A stretch of 38,012 bases of DNA, from positions 1 through 38,012 of IMG/VR virus record IMGVR_UViG_3300046756_000343, one strand, 5' to 3'. The translations under genes and the position numbers were made by a program. The notes beneath the pieces are model-generated. The model made no database searches, was not told the DNA's origin, and saw nothing but the letters and a program-made list of their open reading frames with translations. Source of the DNA: a virus. Below, one piece after another: positions 5,565-12,390 of the stretch; within the stretch, counting starts at the first letter, position 1; the number at the start of each line of letters is the position of its first letter.

Positions 5565-6348
5565 TTAACCAATTATTTGTAAATTCAAAGTTTTTAAATA
5601 TGTTGTCGGGTATATATTTTTTATATTCTGATGAATTTGTTTTTTCAATTTTGTCTGTTTTAATTACATGTAAATTTTTTCCATACATTGAATCATCATA
5701 CTGTTCGTTGTTAACCTTAAATTGGTTAAGGTTTGTGTATGTATGATTAAATGGTTCTATATTTAAAAAACTATATATTTTATCAATTTGTTTTTTAGTG
5801 TCTTTTATCAAATCGTTATATTGAATAAATAAACAATTATCGTACCAACCGTAATACAAATTGTACATTGATTCTAAACTAAGCTTAATTAAAGAATCAT
5901 TTTCTAGTAAAGCATTTACTTTTTCTGAATCGCTTTTAAAAAGTTTATGTAAAAAATAATCCTTATCTTCTTTATAAAGTTTTATGAAAGAAGCTAGTAC
6001 TTCAAAAAAATCTCTGACAAGGACTATGACCTTAAAATCATTTTTGAGATATTTATGAATTACGTTTAATTCAGTAAATGATCCTACAGGAGTTCTTTGA
6101 ATAATTGTATCTCCAGTCCAGTCTTTATAATAATTATACATAATAGGTTCTACGCTATTATGAAAAGATTTATCGTCTGGAAAGTTTTTTGTTTTTTCTG
6201 ACTTTTTATGATCTACTAAAATATTATATATCATGGTGTTAACTCCACTAAGAGGTGTGGTGTTTATTTTTGAGTTTTGATTTAATATAGAACTTAACAA
6301 AGTATTTCCAGATCGAGGTAGTCCTGCTAAGTAATATATTTTCTTCAT
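5554..6348 (-). CDS. Sulfotransferase family protein, 264 aa
   Basis: The N-terminus holds a sulfotransferase P-loop, L-A-G-L-P-R-S-G-N-T-L-L at residues 7-18. The strand V-I-V-L-V-R-D-F-F-E-V near residue 110 supplies the Arg of the 3'-phosphate site. A helical, lysine-rich C-terminal half completes the expected size for a soluble Sulfotransfer_1/3 type enzyme using PAPS. It is the first gene of the minus operon 6348 to 3825 and is divergent from the small terminase gene. The 42-bp gap between them holds a TTTACAT/ATGTAAA dyad (6361-6367/6381-6387). The acceptor is unknown. Confidence 0.8.
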   Translation of the reverse strand: MKKIYYLAGLPRSGNTLLSSILNQNSKINTTPLSGVNTMIYNILVDHKKSEKTKNFPDDKSFHNSVEPIMYNYYKDWTGDTIIQRTPVGSFTELNVIHKYLKNDFKVIVLVRDFFEVLASFIKLYKEDKDYFLHKLFKSDSEKVNALLENDSLIKLSLESMYNLYYGWYDNCLFIQYNDLIKDTKKQIDKIYSFLNIEPFNHTYTNLNQFKVNNEQYDDSMYGKNLHVIKTDKIEKTNSSEYKKYIPDNIFKNFEFTNNWLNGI

Positions 6349-6390
6349 TTCTAGGGTTGTTTTACATTATATTACGGTGTATGTAAAGTA

Positions 6391-6909
6391 ATGGGATTAC
6401 CAAAACAATTGACAGAAATGCAAATGAAGTTTGCTCATGAACTTGTGACAAACGAAGGTAGAAAGACTAAAACAGAATGCGCTATAGATGCAGGTTATAG
6501 CAAAGATAGAGCTACTGTTACTGCTTCTGAACTTACTAATCCTAGAAAGTTTCCTTTAGTAGTTAAATACATTGGTGAACTGCGAGATGAGTTTCAAAAA
6601 AAATATGAAGTTACTTATGAAAGACATATCTCAGAGCTAGCTAAATTGAGAGAAGATTCTAGAAAGAAAGGCGCTTGGTCAGCGGCAATAAACGCAGAAG
6701 TTGCTAGAGGTAAAGCAGCCGGTTTGTATGTTGAACAAAAAATAATACGTACAGGTAAATTGGAAGATTTATCAGCTGAAGAACTAGAAAGTCGTATGAA
6801 ACAAATTATTGATGATTATTCACCAATCCTTGAAGGTGTTGAAGTAGAAGAATTGAAAGAAAAAGTTAAAAATATTCCCGTACCGAAAGATAAAAAAGAT
6901 ATCAATTAG
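6391..6909 (+). CDS. Terminase small subunit
   Basis: This 172-residue protein fits the Terminase_2 small-subunit family, which recognises phage DNA for packaging and loads it onto the large subunit. The N-terminal helix-turn-helix is visible (LTEMQMKFAHELV, then TECAIDAGYS, residues 7-40), with a following helix after the TNPR segment. The central LREDSRKKGAW...AAINAEVARGKAAGLY stretch fits the oligomerisation helices. It is alone on the plus strand, and no large terminase follows it, which is unusual. Its stop overlaps the stop of the convergent 94-aa gene in a TTAG. Confidence 0.85.
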   Translation: MGLPKQLTEMQMKFAHELVTNEGRKTKTECAIDAGYSKDRATVTASELTNPRKFPLVVKYIGELRDEFQKKYEVTYERHISELAKLREDSRKKGAWSAAINAEVARGKAAGLYVEQKIIRTGKLEDLSAEELESRMKQIIDDYSPILEGVEVEELKEKVKNIPVPKDKKDIN

Positions 6910-7190
6910 ATATTAATCTTTTCAAGTTTTTTAATACATCCTGTTGGAAAAACATTTCTGTCTGAAAAAGACTCAGAAGAATTATCGTATGAAGCAAACG
7001 TTTTTAACATCTTATTATCTTTTGAAAATATGTATGCATGTGTGATCATCTCTGCTGGTTTCATATCGTTAAATTCATTTATATCAGCGTGACCGCTGTC
7101 ACCTAAAATGTCGAGCCATACTATTTTGTAAAAATAATACCTTTTCTTGTTAATCACTATTGATCTATATTTAGATTTTTTGTTTATCAT
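6906..7190 (-). CDS. Hypothetical protein, 94 aa
   Basis: This 94-residue protein has a basic, Tyr-rich N-terminus (NKKSKYRSIVINKKRYYFYK) followed by a beta/alpha pattern (VWLDILGDSGHADINEFNDM). The stretch MKPAEMITHAYIFSKDNKML resembles small phage proteins seen in marine genomes, but I cannot name a family. It is convergent with and overlaps the small terminase by 4 bases, and is separated from the upstream gene by a terminator-like hairpin at 7257-7326, so it may have its own promoter. Confidence 0.65.
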   Translation of the reverse strand: MINKKSKYRSIVINKKRYYFYKIVWLDILGDSGHADINEFNDMKPAEMITHAYIFSKDNKMLKTFASYDNSSESFSDRNVFPTGCIKKLEKINI

Positions 7191-7256
7191 TTTGCTACTC
7201 TACTTCACTCTTATAGGTTCTGAAATACTTTTATATAATTACCGTTTTGAAAAATG

Positions 7257-7326
7257 AAAAAAAAAAGTAGAAAAGTAGAAAATATACTAGAACCTATATA
7301 TACCAACGTTTCTAGCTTCTACTTTT
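7257..7326 (-). terminator. Rho-independent-like terminator (minus strand)
   Basis: Arms AAAAGTAGAA (7271-7280) with TTCTACTTTT (7317-7326), and CTAGAA (7287-7292) with TTCTAG (7310-7315), form a long AT-rich stem around a ~17-nt loop. On the minus strand the stem is followed by a run of about ten T residues. It overlaps the stop codon of the 91-aa gene. The stem is AT-rich, so efficiency is uncertain. Confidence 0.5.
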
Positions 7327-7594
7327 CGTTACTTTTTCTACTTTTTCCTAGCCTCTTGCCGCTAGAATCGTTGATACAAGCCACTTCTAGCTCATTTCCT
7401 AAAAAGTAGAGACTCGGACCTTTATTTTCTTTAATAATATCAGAGGTTTGCTTCACTTTTTTTAACCATTCTAAATAAACTTTTTTTCTATTTTCCTTAT
7501 TTTCGGCATAAAATCGTTTAAAAATTTCGTCTAATTTTACCATATTTACCCTAATTTTAGCCTTATTTACCCCTTTTTTACCCTTTTTTAGCAT
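7319..7594 (-). CDS. Hypothetical basic protein, 91 aa
   Basis: This 91-residue Lys-rich protein overlaps the upstream exonuclease gene by 17 bases. The first 17 residues (MLKKGKKGVNKAKIRVN) are encoded by a T-tract/ACCC phased repeat (7533-7592), so the true start may be the second ATG at 7543 (MVKLDEIFKRFYAEN). The C-terminus, SGKRLGKSRKSNEK, lies across one copy of a 19-bp element found three times in the window. The middle looks helical. No family is recognised. Confidence 0.5.
   Translation of the reverse strand: MLKKGKKGVNKAKIRVNMVKLDEIFKRFYAENKENRKKVYLEWLKKVKQTSDIIKENKGPSLYFLGNELEVACINDSSGKRLGKSRKSNEK
7347..7365 (-). repeat. 19-bp dispersed element, copy 1
   Basis: CCTAGCCTCTTGCCGCTAG matches copy 2 (13375-13393) at 17 of 19 positions. 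It lies in the 3' end of the 91-aa gene. All copies have the same orientation, reading on the minus strand as CTAGCGGC...CTAGG in the direction of transcription. Confidence 0.5.
7533..7592. repeat. Helically phased T-tract / TACCC repeat (curved DNA candidate)
   Basis: Six TACC or TAGC blocks start at 7538, 7547, 7558, 7568, 7579 and 7589, each preceded by a T-run of three to six bases, giving a period of 9-11 bp. A-tracts phased with the helical turn are known to bend DNA. The repeat lies at the overlap of the exonuclease and 91-aa genes. It may be a protein or RNA polymerase binding region, or just a lysine-rich coding stretch. Confidence 0.45.
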
Positions 7595-8255
7595 AATATT
7601 CCTCTACTTTTTGCTTCCATTTTTCCGTATATTCACGAAAACGTCGTCCATTGATGATAAAACGTTGAAAAAAACAATCTGGAGTACACATCAAAATGAC
7701 TCCTTGATCTATTTCAGTTCCGTATGTTTCATTATGAGCCAGTGCGTAGGCTACAGACTGCAGGTAATAATCATCTATCCACTCTTCACGTTTAGGCTTG
7801 TTACTTTGTTTAAAGTCTATTATACTTTCGCGTCCCATATAAACCCCACAAAGGTCAGTTGCTCCAGCGTACCTATCCTGATACGATAAAACGGCTTCAG
7901 AACCCCATATTTCATCCAAATCTTTCAAACCCTGATCAATGATCGTATTAGCCATTCGATGGGCCTCTCCGCCCTCCTCAGTCATGTCTAGAATGTTTTT
8001 ATCCTCTACATAACCTTCCAAAATACTATGCATTTTAGTACCCCGTATCGCTGCCGTATTTTTGACACGTTCTGCCTCTTTTTCGCCAACTTTAGCAATC
8101 CACCTTTTTAATGAATCCTGTTTCTCTTGAGTTTGTGTAGTAGAAATTATAGTTGTAACAGAAGGTAATTTATTGTCATCTATTGCATAGTGACGTTTAC
8201 CCTCTATCATTTCACGAATAGACTTTGGATATTTATAAAGTTTATTCCATTTCAC
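7578..8255 (-). CDS. PD-(D/E)XK exonuclease (RecB/Cas4-like)
   Basis: This 225-residue nuclease has a full RecB-type core: H76 in the RGTKMHSILEGY helix, E120, D134 in GATDLCGV, the D147-F-K149 catalytic pair in IIDFKQSNK, and Q166-x-x-x-Y170 in YYLQSVAYALA. Two-metal exonucleases of this sort supply the 5'-3' recombination or DNA-degradation function that T7 gp6 supplies elsewhere. There is no obvious 4Fe-4S cysteine set as in Cas4. It follows an uncharacterised gene closely and overlaps the next, so it is part of an operon with DNA metabolism genes further upstream. Confidence 0.8.
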   Translation of the reverse strand: MKWNKLYKYPKSIREMIEGKRHYAIDDNKLPSVTTIISTTQTQEKQDSLKRWIAKVGEKEAERVKNTAAIRGTKMHSILEGYVEDKNILDMTEEGGEAHRMANTIIDQGLKDLDEIWGSEAVLSYQDRYAGATDLCGVYMGRESIIDFKQSNKPKREEWIDDYYLQSVAYALAHNETYGTEIDQGVILMCTPDCFFQRFIINGRRFREYTEKWKQKVEEYYAKKG

Positions 8256-8642
8256 TTACGCTTCACCCATAGGTTCACTTTTAAATTTACCATTAACAAT
8301 GTAAAGTTCTATCGTTTTAATAAGATCGCTTTTTAAATCAGGGTCTTTAAAAAAACTTTCAACAGCGTCAAATGTTTCTTCTATTTTAATTAACATCTCT
8401 TCTTGCGTAAGGTCTGAAGTTATCTTTTCTTGTCCAGGCATTCTCATTGTAAGAGCTGTAGTTATTATAAAAGCATTCAATGCAGAAAAAATAGGTGCTA
8501 CCTTTTTCTTTTCATCGTTAATTAACACATTATCAAATTTACCTCTTATATCAGGACTTCCATAACTATATTGAAACATATTCAACATATTAGTTACTAA
8601 CGGTGTATTTAATTCTTCATATCTTATTTCTTCTTTACTCAT
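8256..8642 (-). CDS. Hypothetical protein, about 128 aa
   Basis: I chose ATG 8642 because AAGGAG (8650-8655) lies 7 bases upstream of it but only 1 base from the alternative ATG at 8648. The product begins MSKEEIRYEELNTPLV. The middle (KKVAPIFSALNAFIITTAL) is hydrophobic, but as one amphipathic helix rather than a clear membrane span. The rest is acidic and helical. It immediately precedes the exonuclease gene with no gap. No family is recognised; a nuclease partner or recombination accessory is possible from position only. Confidence 0.65.
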   Translation of the reverse strand: MSKEEIRYEELNTPLVTNMLNMFQYSYGSPDIRGKFDNVLINDEKKKVAPIFSALNAFIITTALTMRMPGQEKITSDLTQEEMLIKIEETFDAVESFFKDPDLKSDLIKTIELYIVNGKFKSEPMGEA

Positions 8643-8660
8643 CTTCATTCTCCTTTTTGG

Positions 8661-8822
8661 TTAATTTAATTCTTTAATTGGTTTACCATGATATATTTCA
8701 TACCACGCTTTACAATCCTCATTCATGCATTCATACATACTGACAATTGAATACTCTTCATCATCCTCTGCATCAAAATCATTGTTCCATCTTAAATCAG
8801 ATTTACAATATAAACATTTCAT
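8661..8822 (-). CDS. Small zinc-ribbon protein, 53 aa
   Basis: This 53-residue gene was found by reading the gap between the HNH gene and the 128-aa gene. It begins MKCLYCKSDLRW, giving C-x-x-C at residues 3-6. The second pair is C32 and C37 (ECMNEDCKAW), so a single zinc ribbon is likely, separated by an acidic stretch (DFDAEDDEEYS). Start and stop fit between neighbours, with GAAAGGA upstream. Short one-zinc proteins of this kind are common in phages. The function is unknown. Confidence 0.65.
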   Translation of the reverse strand: MKCLYCKSDLRWNNDFDAEDDEEYSIVSMYECMNEDCKAWYEIYHGKPIKELN

Positions 8823-9370
8823 ATTAAATTTTTTTCCTTTCTAATTTGTTGTATTCTATCAATTATTTCAAATGTTATTGAATGTTTTGAATCATTACAT
8901 TTAGCACAACATAAAACAATATTATCTTCTTGATAAGTCACAGTATTATCTAACCTGTCAATTGAAAAGTTTGTTTCGCATTTTTTTTCACCGCTTTTTT
9001 TATTTTTTTTATAGGTCCAAGTAATTCCACAATACTGACAAGTACGTCCATTTTTTTCTATAAATTCAAAAATAAATTCTTTTAATCTTTCCTTGCTTAT
9101 ATTAGGATATAAACCTCTTCTTTTAATGCTTGATGGTTTAAACACTGAAGATACACGATTAGTTATAAAACCATTTTCTGTATTATCATATAACCAATTT
9201 ATGTGTTTTACTTTTTCAGGATTTTCTTTTCTATATTTTGTTTTTATACTCTTAGCACATTCCTTACAATAATTCTCTAACTTGTCCTTATTTGTAGGAG
9301 CGGAATAAAAATTTTCACGTGTTGCTTCTAAGTTTTTAAAACAAGTGTTACATTGTTTATAAGTAGTCAT
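8819..9370 (-). CDS. HNH endonuclease with N-terminal zinc finger
   Basis: From ATG 9370 (MTTYKQCNTC) this is a 183-residue protein. The longer start at 9379 is possible; starts further out would run deep into the sulfotransferase gene. The N-terminal part has C-x-x-C (CNTC) and a second pair, YCKEC, a zinc finger often paired with HNH domains. The HNH core is in the C-terminal half: CQYC, then FSIDRLDN, then EDNIVLCCAKCNDSK, giving a Cys4 treble-clef zinc site and a D/H-type active site. Phage HNH proteins are often free-standing homing endonucleases; packaging-linked nicking is another known role. It overlaps the sulfotransferase gene by 14 bases. Confidence 0.8.
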   Translation of the reverse strand: MTTYKQCNTCFKNLEATRENFYSAPTNKDKLENYCKECAKSIKTKYRKENPEKVKHINWLYDNTENGFITNRVSSVFKPSSIKRRGLYPNISKERLKEFIFEFIEKNGRTCQYCGITWTYKKNKKSGEKKCETNFSIDRLDNTVTYQEDNIVLCCAKCNDSKHSITFEIIDRIQQIRKEKNLI

Positions 9371-9926
9371 TGATGTCATTCCAATCCACACTGTTATATA
9401 AATCTTTCTTTTCTTCTGGCAAGTTATCAAAATTCATATCCTTACCATAAGTAGAATGTATAGGTGCAAATATTAAAGCCCTAGTCGGTATATCGTCTAC
9501 ACCAAATTTTTTCATAACTTCTTGTAAATAATTAATATCTTTAACCATTCTATGAAAATTAATTCTAACTACCTCTTTGTCTAAACTAGGCATAATTTCT
9601 TTATTAAATTTTTTTAAACTTTCAAAACTTGTTTTTAATTCTTCTGTACGCCATACCATAGATACAAAAATTTCTTTTGGATTTCTTAATAAAACTCCAA
9701 CTTTATCTACTTTTATTTTACCAATGTAATGACGAAGCCTACTATTTACTTCGCCATAATAATCTTTTTCATCAAAACTTTTTTGTATCTTCTCAAGATT
9801 GTCCCTAGCCACATCTTCAGAGTCTCTAGGTTCATGCCTAACAGTATATTTGTTAGACATGTTCATGTTCAATGATAAAAACTTAGTTCCAGATCTTCCA
9901 AAACCAGTTATATAAAATTTTTTCAT
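9357..9926 (-). CDS. Sulfotransferase-like protein, 189 aa
   Basis: The start at ATG 9926 gives a TAATG overlap with the upstream glycosyltransferase stop and places the P-loop at the very N-terminus: I-T-G-F-G-R-S-G-T-K-F-L-S, residues 6-18. The strand V-G-V-L-L-R-N-P-K-E-I-F-V-S near residue 80 has the R-x-P form of the 3'-phosphate motif. Overall size fits a compact bacterial or viral sulfotransferase. The acceptor is unknown, but direct coupling to a glycosyltransferase points to a sugar. An ATG at 9935 is an alternative start with poorer spacing. Confidence 0.75.
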   Translation of the reverse strand: MKKFYITGFGRSGTKFLSLNMNMSNKYTVRHEPRDSEDVARDNLEKIQKSFDEKDYYGEVNSRLRHYIGKIKVDKVGVLLRNPKEIFVSMVWRTEELKTSFESLKKFNKEIMPSLDKEVVRINFHRMVKDINYLQEVMKKFGVDDIPTRALIFAPIHSTYGKDMNFDNLPEEKKDLYNSVDWNDINDYL

Positions 9927-10621
9927 TATTCCCAAATAGCACCAAAGTGTTCATATTTAGGGTACCATTCGAAAAATTTATATATACTATCTGTTACTTC
10001 TGTTCTGTTAGCATCATTTTTTTCCCATAAAGGATCAGACATATCTAATGGTGTTATACCATTCATTATAAAAGAAAAGTTTTGTTCACCAGATGAATAT
10101 GCAAACGATCTAGACATAAATATATCTTCACCATTAAAAACGTTTTGATAGTTTTTATAAAATAGTTTTGCTTGTTGAATAGTTGCCGGTAAATACATGG
10201 TATCAATTAACACTCCACAAGTTAATAATATAGGTGCAACATTTTTATGATTTTCTGGAGGCTGTTTTTGATATTCATTGTCATAAAACCATCTTGGATG
10301 AAATCCAGCCATAGGTTTACTTAAAAGAACTAATCCCCTTATCTGTTTTTCATCATACAACCAATCGTCATCTTGAATTAAAACTGCTCTATTCTTACAA
10401 GATAAAGCAAAAGTATAACGAGATAATAATCCTAAATCAGATTCTTTAGGCATATATATCCATTTAACTTTCCCATTATGCTCAATTGGACATTTTTCTT
10501 GTTTTAAAGATACAATTAATATCTCATCAATTATTTCATAGTCTTGATAAGTTTTTATTATTTTTTCTATATTCTGTGGTCTAGTATTAAATAAACTTAC
10601 AGATATATTAGTTATTTTCAT
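9926..10621 (-). CDS. Exostosin-like (GT64-type) glycosyltransferase
   Basis: This 231-residue GT-A glycosyltransferase resembles the GT64/exostosin catalytic domain. It has an N-terminal nucleotide-binding strand (ISVSLFNTRP); an intermediate LGLLSRYTFALS helix; a D-D-D metal motif at 84-86 (LIQDDDWLYD); and a downstream GEDIFMS acidic motif, followed by DMSDPLW. Family members add a hexosamine or similar sugar to glycan chains in eukaryotes; here the acceptor is unknown. It shares an ATGA overlap with the upstream sulfotransferase-like gene and a TAATG overlap with the downstream one, so the three are translated together. That context supports a glycan-modifying cassette. Confidence 0.75.
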   Translation of the reverse strand: MKITNISVSLFNTRPQNIEKIIKTYQDYEIIDEILIVSLKQEKCPIEHNGKVKWIYMPKESDLGLLSRYTFALSCKNRAVLIQDDDWLYDEKQIRGLVLLSKPMAGFHPRWFYDNEYQKQPPENHKNVAPILLTCGVLIDTMYLPATIQQAKLFYKNYQNVFNGEDIFMSRSFAYSSGEQNFSFIMNGITPLDMSDPLWEKNDANRTEVTDSIYKFFEWYPKYEHFGAIWE

Positions 10622-11175
10622 AAGGGTACTCGCTTTCTATAGTTGTTTACAAAATGTATCTCGCCTGAGAATTTTTTAAATTCTGGTCTATGTTCTAACC
10701 AATCTTTGTAGTCCTGGTCTTCTTCATCATCACGAACATATTTTTTTGTTTCTTCTTCAAATAAATCAAACTTTGTTCCAAGATGTTTGTTAAGTGCATT
10801 AACTCCATCTTGAGTAAACAATTCATCTTTATGTAGTATTAAAAGATTTTTATCTTCACAATGAATAAAATTCATAAATTGATGAAACATTGAACCTAAT
10901 AATTTCATAGGATGATAATCTACTGCTGTAGCGAAATTAGTCATTGTTAGCTTTCCATAATTAATTTGTACAAAGTTTCTTCTTTCCTGTGAGATTAATG
11001 CAGTTCTCATATCTCTATATAAATAAACTATTGGTATACCCAAATCTTTTGGATATGGGTAATGACAGTATGTATGTTTCCATTCATTTGTCCTAGTTCT
11101 TAAACCAACACTTTCTAATTTGTGAGATAAAAAATTACTGGCGCAACCGCCAAAAGAATTTATCCAAACATCCAT
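10618..11175 (-). CDS. Divergent sulfotransferase-like protein
   Basis: I use ATG 11175 (MDVWINSFGGCASNFLS) because it begins just before the first strand and avoids a 20-base overlap. ATG 11205 is the alternative, adding ten residues. The N-terminal N-S-F-G-G-C-A-S-N-F-L-S occupies the place of the PAPS loop, with Cys-Ala instead of the usual Lys/Arg-x-Gly. The strand I-V-Y-L-Y-R-D-M-R-T-A-L-I-S-Q-E-R-R-N provides the 3'-phosphate Arg. Acidic and basic C-terminal segments follow. The variant loop leaves activity uncertain. It overlaps the exostosin-like gene as ATGA. Confidence 0.6.
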   Translation of the reverse strand: MDVWINSFGGCASNFLSHKLESVGLRTRTNEWKHTYCHYPYPKDLGIPIVYLYRDMRTALISQERRNFVQINYGKLTMTNFATAVDYHPMKLLGSMFHQFMNFIHCEDKNLLILHKDELFTQDGVNALNKHLGTKFDLFEEETKKYVRDDEEDQDYKDWLEHRPEFKKFSGEIHFVNNYRKRVPL

Positions 11176-11185
11176 TTTTTGTTTA

Positions 11186-11368
11186 CTATCTTTTTTTAGA
11201 ATCATTTAATTTACCGTTTTGTTTCTTAACTTCTTTCTTTACTAATTGTCTAATAACTTCACTCCTGGAAATTTTCATATCCGGAACAATCGCCCCCTGT
11301 AATTTGGTAACGTTGTCATAAGTACTATTATCAACGGTAATGTTTTTATATTTTGTAAAATCTGTCAT
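11186..11368 (-). CDS. Ribbon-helix-helix DNA-binding protein
   Basis: The start at ATG 11368 (MTDFTKYKNITVDN) has AAAGGA at ideal spacing; an in-frame ATG at 11383 lies upstream of that site. The 60-residue product has the RHH layout: a short beta strand (KNITVDNSTYD), helix A (NVTKLQGA), then KISRSEVIRQLVKKEVKK as helix B and tail. Such dimers bind operator palindromes. A candidate site is the symmetric dyad at 935-966 or the 1986-2008 dyad. It is directly downstream of a good promoter (11397-11424) and first in the glycosyltransferase/sulfotransferase operon, so it may regulate this cluster. Confidence 0.65.
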   Translation of the reverse strand: MTDFTKYKNITVDNSTYDNVTKLQGAIVPDMKISRSEVIRQLVKKEVKKQNGKLNDSKKR

Positions 11369-11396
11369 CTTGTGTCCTTTCATTGATTAAACACAA

Positions 11397-11424
11397 TATA
11401 TAGGATAATAAAATAATTTGTCAA
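11397..11424 (-). promoter_or_regulatory. Sigma70-like promoter, TTGACA-N16-TATATA
   Basis: On the minus strand, TTGACA (11419-11424) is followed by a 16-bp spacer containing TATCC and TATATA (11397-11402). It lies upstream of the RHH gene and its AAAGGA site. Read on the plus strand, the site contains TATAGGATAATA, the same string found at the other promoters. Confidence 0.65.
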
Positions 11425-11439
11425 GGTTAAAAAAACCTA

Positions 11440-11571
11440 TTACTGTTTGCGACCTTGTCGGTTGTAAGCCTTAGAATCTCTTTTCTCTGATTTATTGAGG
11501 TTTTTCTTGTGACGTCTAGGACGTTTTCTAGGCTTGTCACGTGTCTCAAACGATTTAAACTTTTTAGCCAT
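11440..11571 (-). CDS. Very basic small protein, 43 aa
   Basis: This 43-residue protein is dominated by Lys and Arg (RDKPRKRPRRHKKNLNKSEK, residues 11-30), with no Cys or hydrophobic core, suggesting a disordered nucleic-acid-binding peptide. Its ATG at 11571 overlaps the stop region of the upstream zinc-ribbon gene by 8 bases. I think I have seen similar short basic ORFs in marine phage genomes, but I cannot name a family. Confidence 0.6.
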   Translation of the reverse strand: MAKKFKSFETRDKPRKRPRRHKKNLNKSEKRDSKAYNRQGRKQ

Positions 11572-11779
11572 TCTTAATTATTTCTTTGTCTACTTCTCTT
11601 AATTTTAAATATCTTATACTACCATTTTTATACTGTCTTGTGTCTTCACCACAGTTTGTACACTTATAATAATCATCTACAATAGATAATAATATTGAGT
11701 CTTCTCTGCAATATTCACAGTAGCCATTAACTGTATCTATACTTCTTAATAACTTATTAAAATTTTTTAAGTCACTCAT
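11564..11779 (-). CDS. Zinc-ribbon protein, 71 aa
   Basis: This 71-residue protein has two C-x-x-C knuckles, CEYC (residues 21-24) and CTNC (40-43), separated by a beta hairpin, giving a rubredoxin-like zinc ribbon. The N-terminal helix (LKNFNKLLRSIDTV) and the C-terminal charged tail flank it. The start overlaps the endolysin stop as ATGA, so translation is coupled. Ribbons of this kind are seen in transcription or DNA-binding accessory proteins; the role here is unknown. Confidence 0.65.
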   Translation of the reverse strand: MSDLKNFNKLLRSIDTVNGYCEYCREDSILLSIVDDYYKCTNCGEDTRQYKNGSIRYLKLREVDKEIIKNG

Positions 11780-12252
11780 ACTAAGTCTTTCGCCTTTCCT
11801 ATTATTGGTTTGTATTTAGTTTTACCTTCTGATTTATATGCGTGCATAAACTGCTCACGTCTTCCTTCAGGTATCCAACTACAATGTATCCACCCCGAGT
11901 TAGGTTCTCCTGGAGTGTAGAACTCAAGAATCAGCTGATCTGTTTCAAGATTCATTTTAATCCAATCAGCAACCTCAGCATTGTCAACTCCAACACATTC
12001 GAAGTCTGCCGCCTCAGCTTTTGCATGCTGTGAATTTCTAGAGCTGCCTATAGCTAAACATAAATCTTCTGAACGGAACCCTGACGTGACCTTGACTCTA
12101 CCGAAATGGTCCCGGATGGGTTGTAAAATATTTTCACACAAGTCTTTTAATTTTTCTATTTGACCTGAGTTAGGATTGTTATTGATACCTTTACGTATTG
12201 CAGTATCCGACTTGATAAGCTCCTGAAGGGAGAAATTTCTTGAAAGATTCAT
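11776..12252 (-). CDS. Peptidase M15 family endolysin (L,D-/D,D-carboxypeptidase type)
   Basis: This 158-residue protein matches the M15A zinc peptidase family. Visible metal and catalytic residues: SGFRS at 57-61; H76 in SSRNSQHAKAEAADFE, with D83 as second ligand; and H123 in SGWIHCSW. E110 in LILE is the likely catalytic base region. Family members cut peptide cross-links in peptidoglycan, so lysis of a Gram-negative-type cell wall is its probable job. There is no signal peptide, so it would need a holin to reach the wall. It follows two tiny genes, and membrane proteins at 12537-13338 lie upstream. Confidence 0.85.
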   Translation of the reverse strand: MNLSRNFSLQELIKSDTAIRKGINNNPNSGQIEKLKDLCENILQPIRDHFGRVKVTSGFRSEDLCLAIGSSRNSQHAKAEAADFECVGVDNAEVADWIKMNLETDQLILEFYTPGEPNSGWIHCSWIPEGRREQFMHAYKSEGKTKYKPIIGKAKDLV

Positions 12253-12390
12253 TTATTGACAGCTTAAACACTCATCGCTATCTTTGTCAAGGTCTGCGAG
12301 AGCTTCTTCTTTACATTGTTGACTACAAAACATGTCTAATTCATCATTTGCATCAAAAGCTTCTTTACATTTTTTACATTGTTTTCTCAT
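12253..12390 (-). CDS. Tiny Cys-rich zinc-finger protein, 45 aa
   Basis: Reading the region upstream of the endolysin reveals a 45-residue frame beginning MRKQCKKCKEAFD. Cysteines at 5, 8, 22, 26, 41 and 44 form C-x-x-C, C-x-x-x-C and C-x-x-C pairs, enough for one zinc site and a spare pair. FCSQQCKEE in the centre resembles the TRASH/MYM-like cluster at 205-552. Its stop is directly next to the endolysin start, and its start shares an ATGA overlap with the upstream 43-aa gene, which supports it as real. Confidence 0.65.
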   Translation of the reverse strand: MRKQCKKCKEAFDANDELDMFCSQQCKEEALADLDKDSDECLSCQ

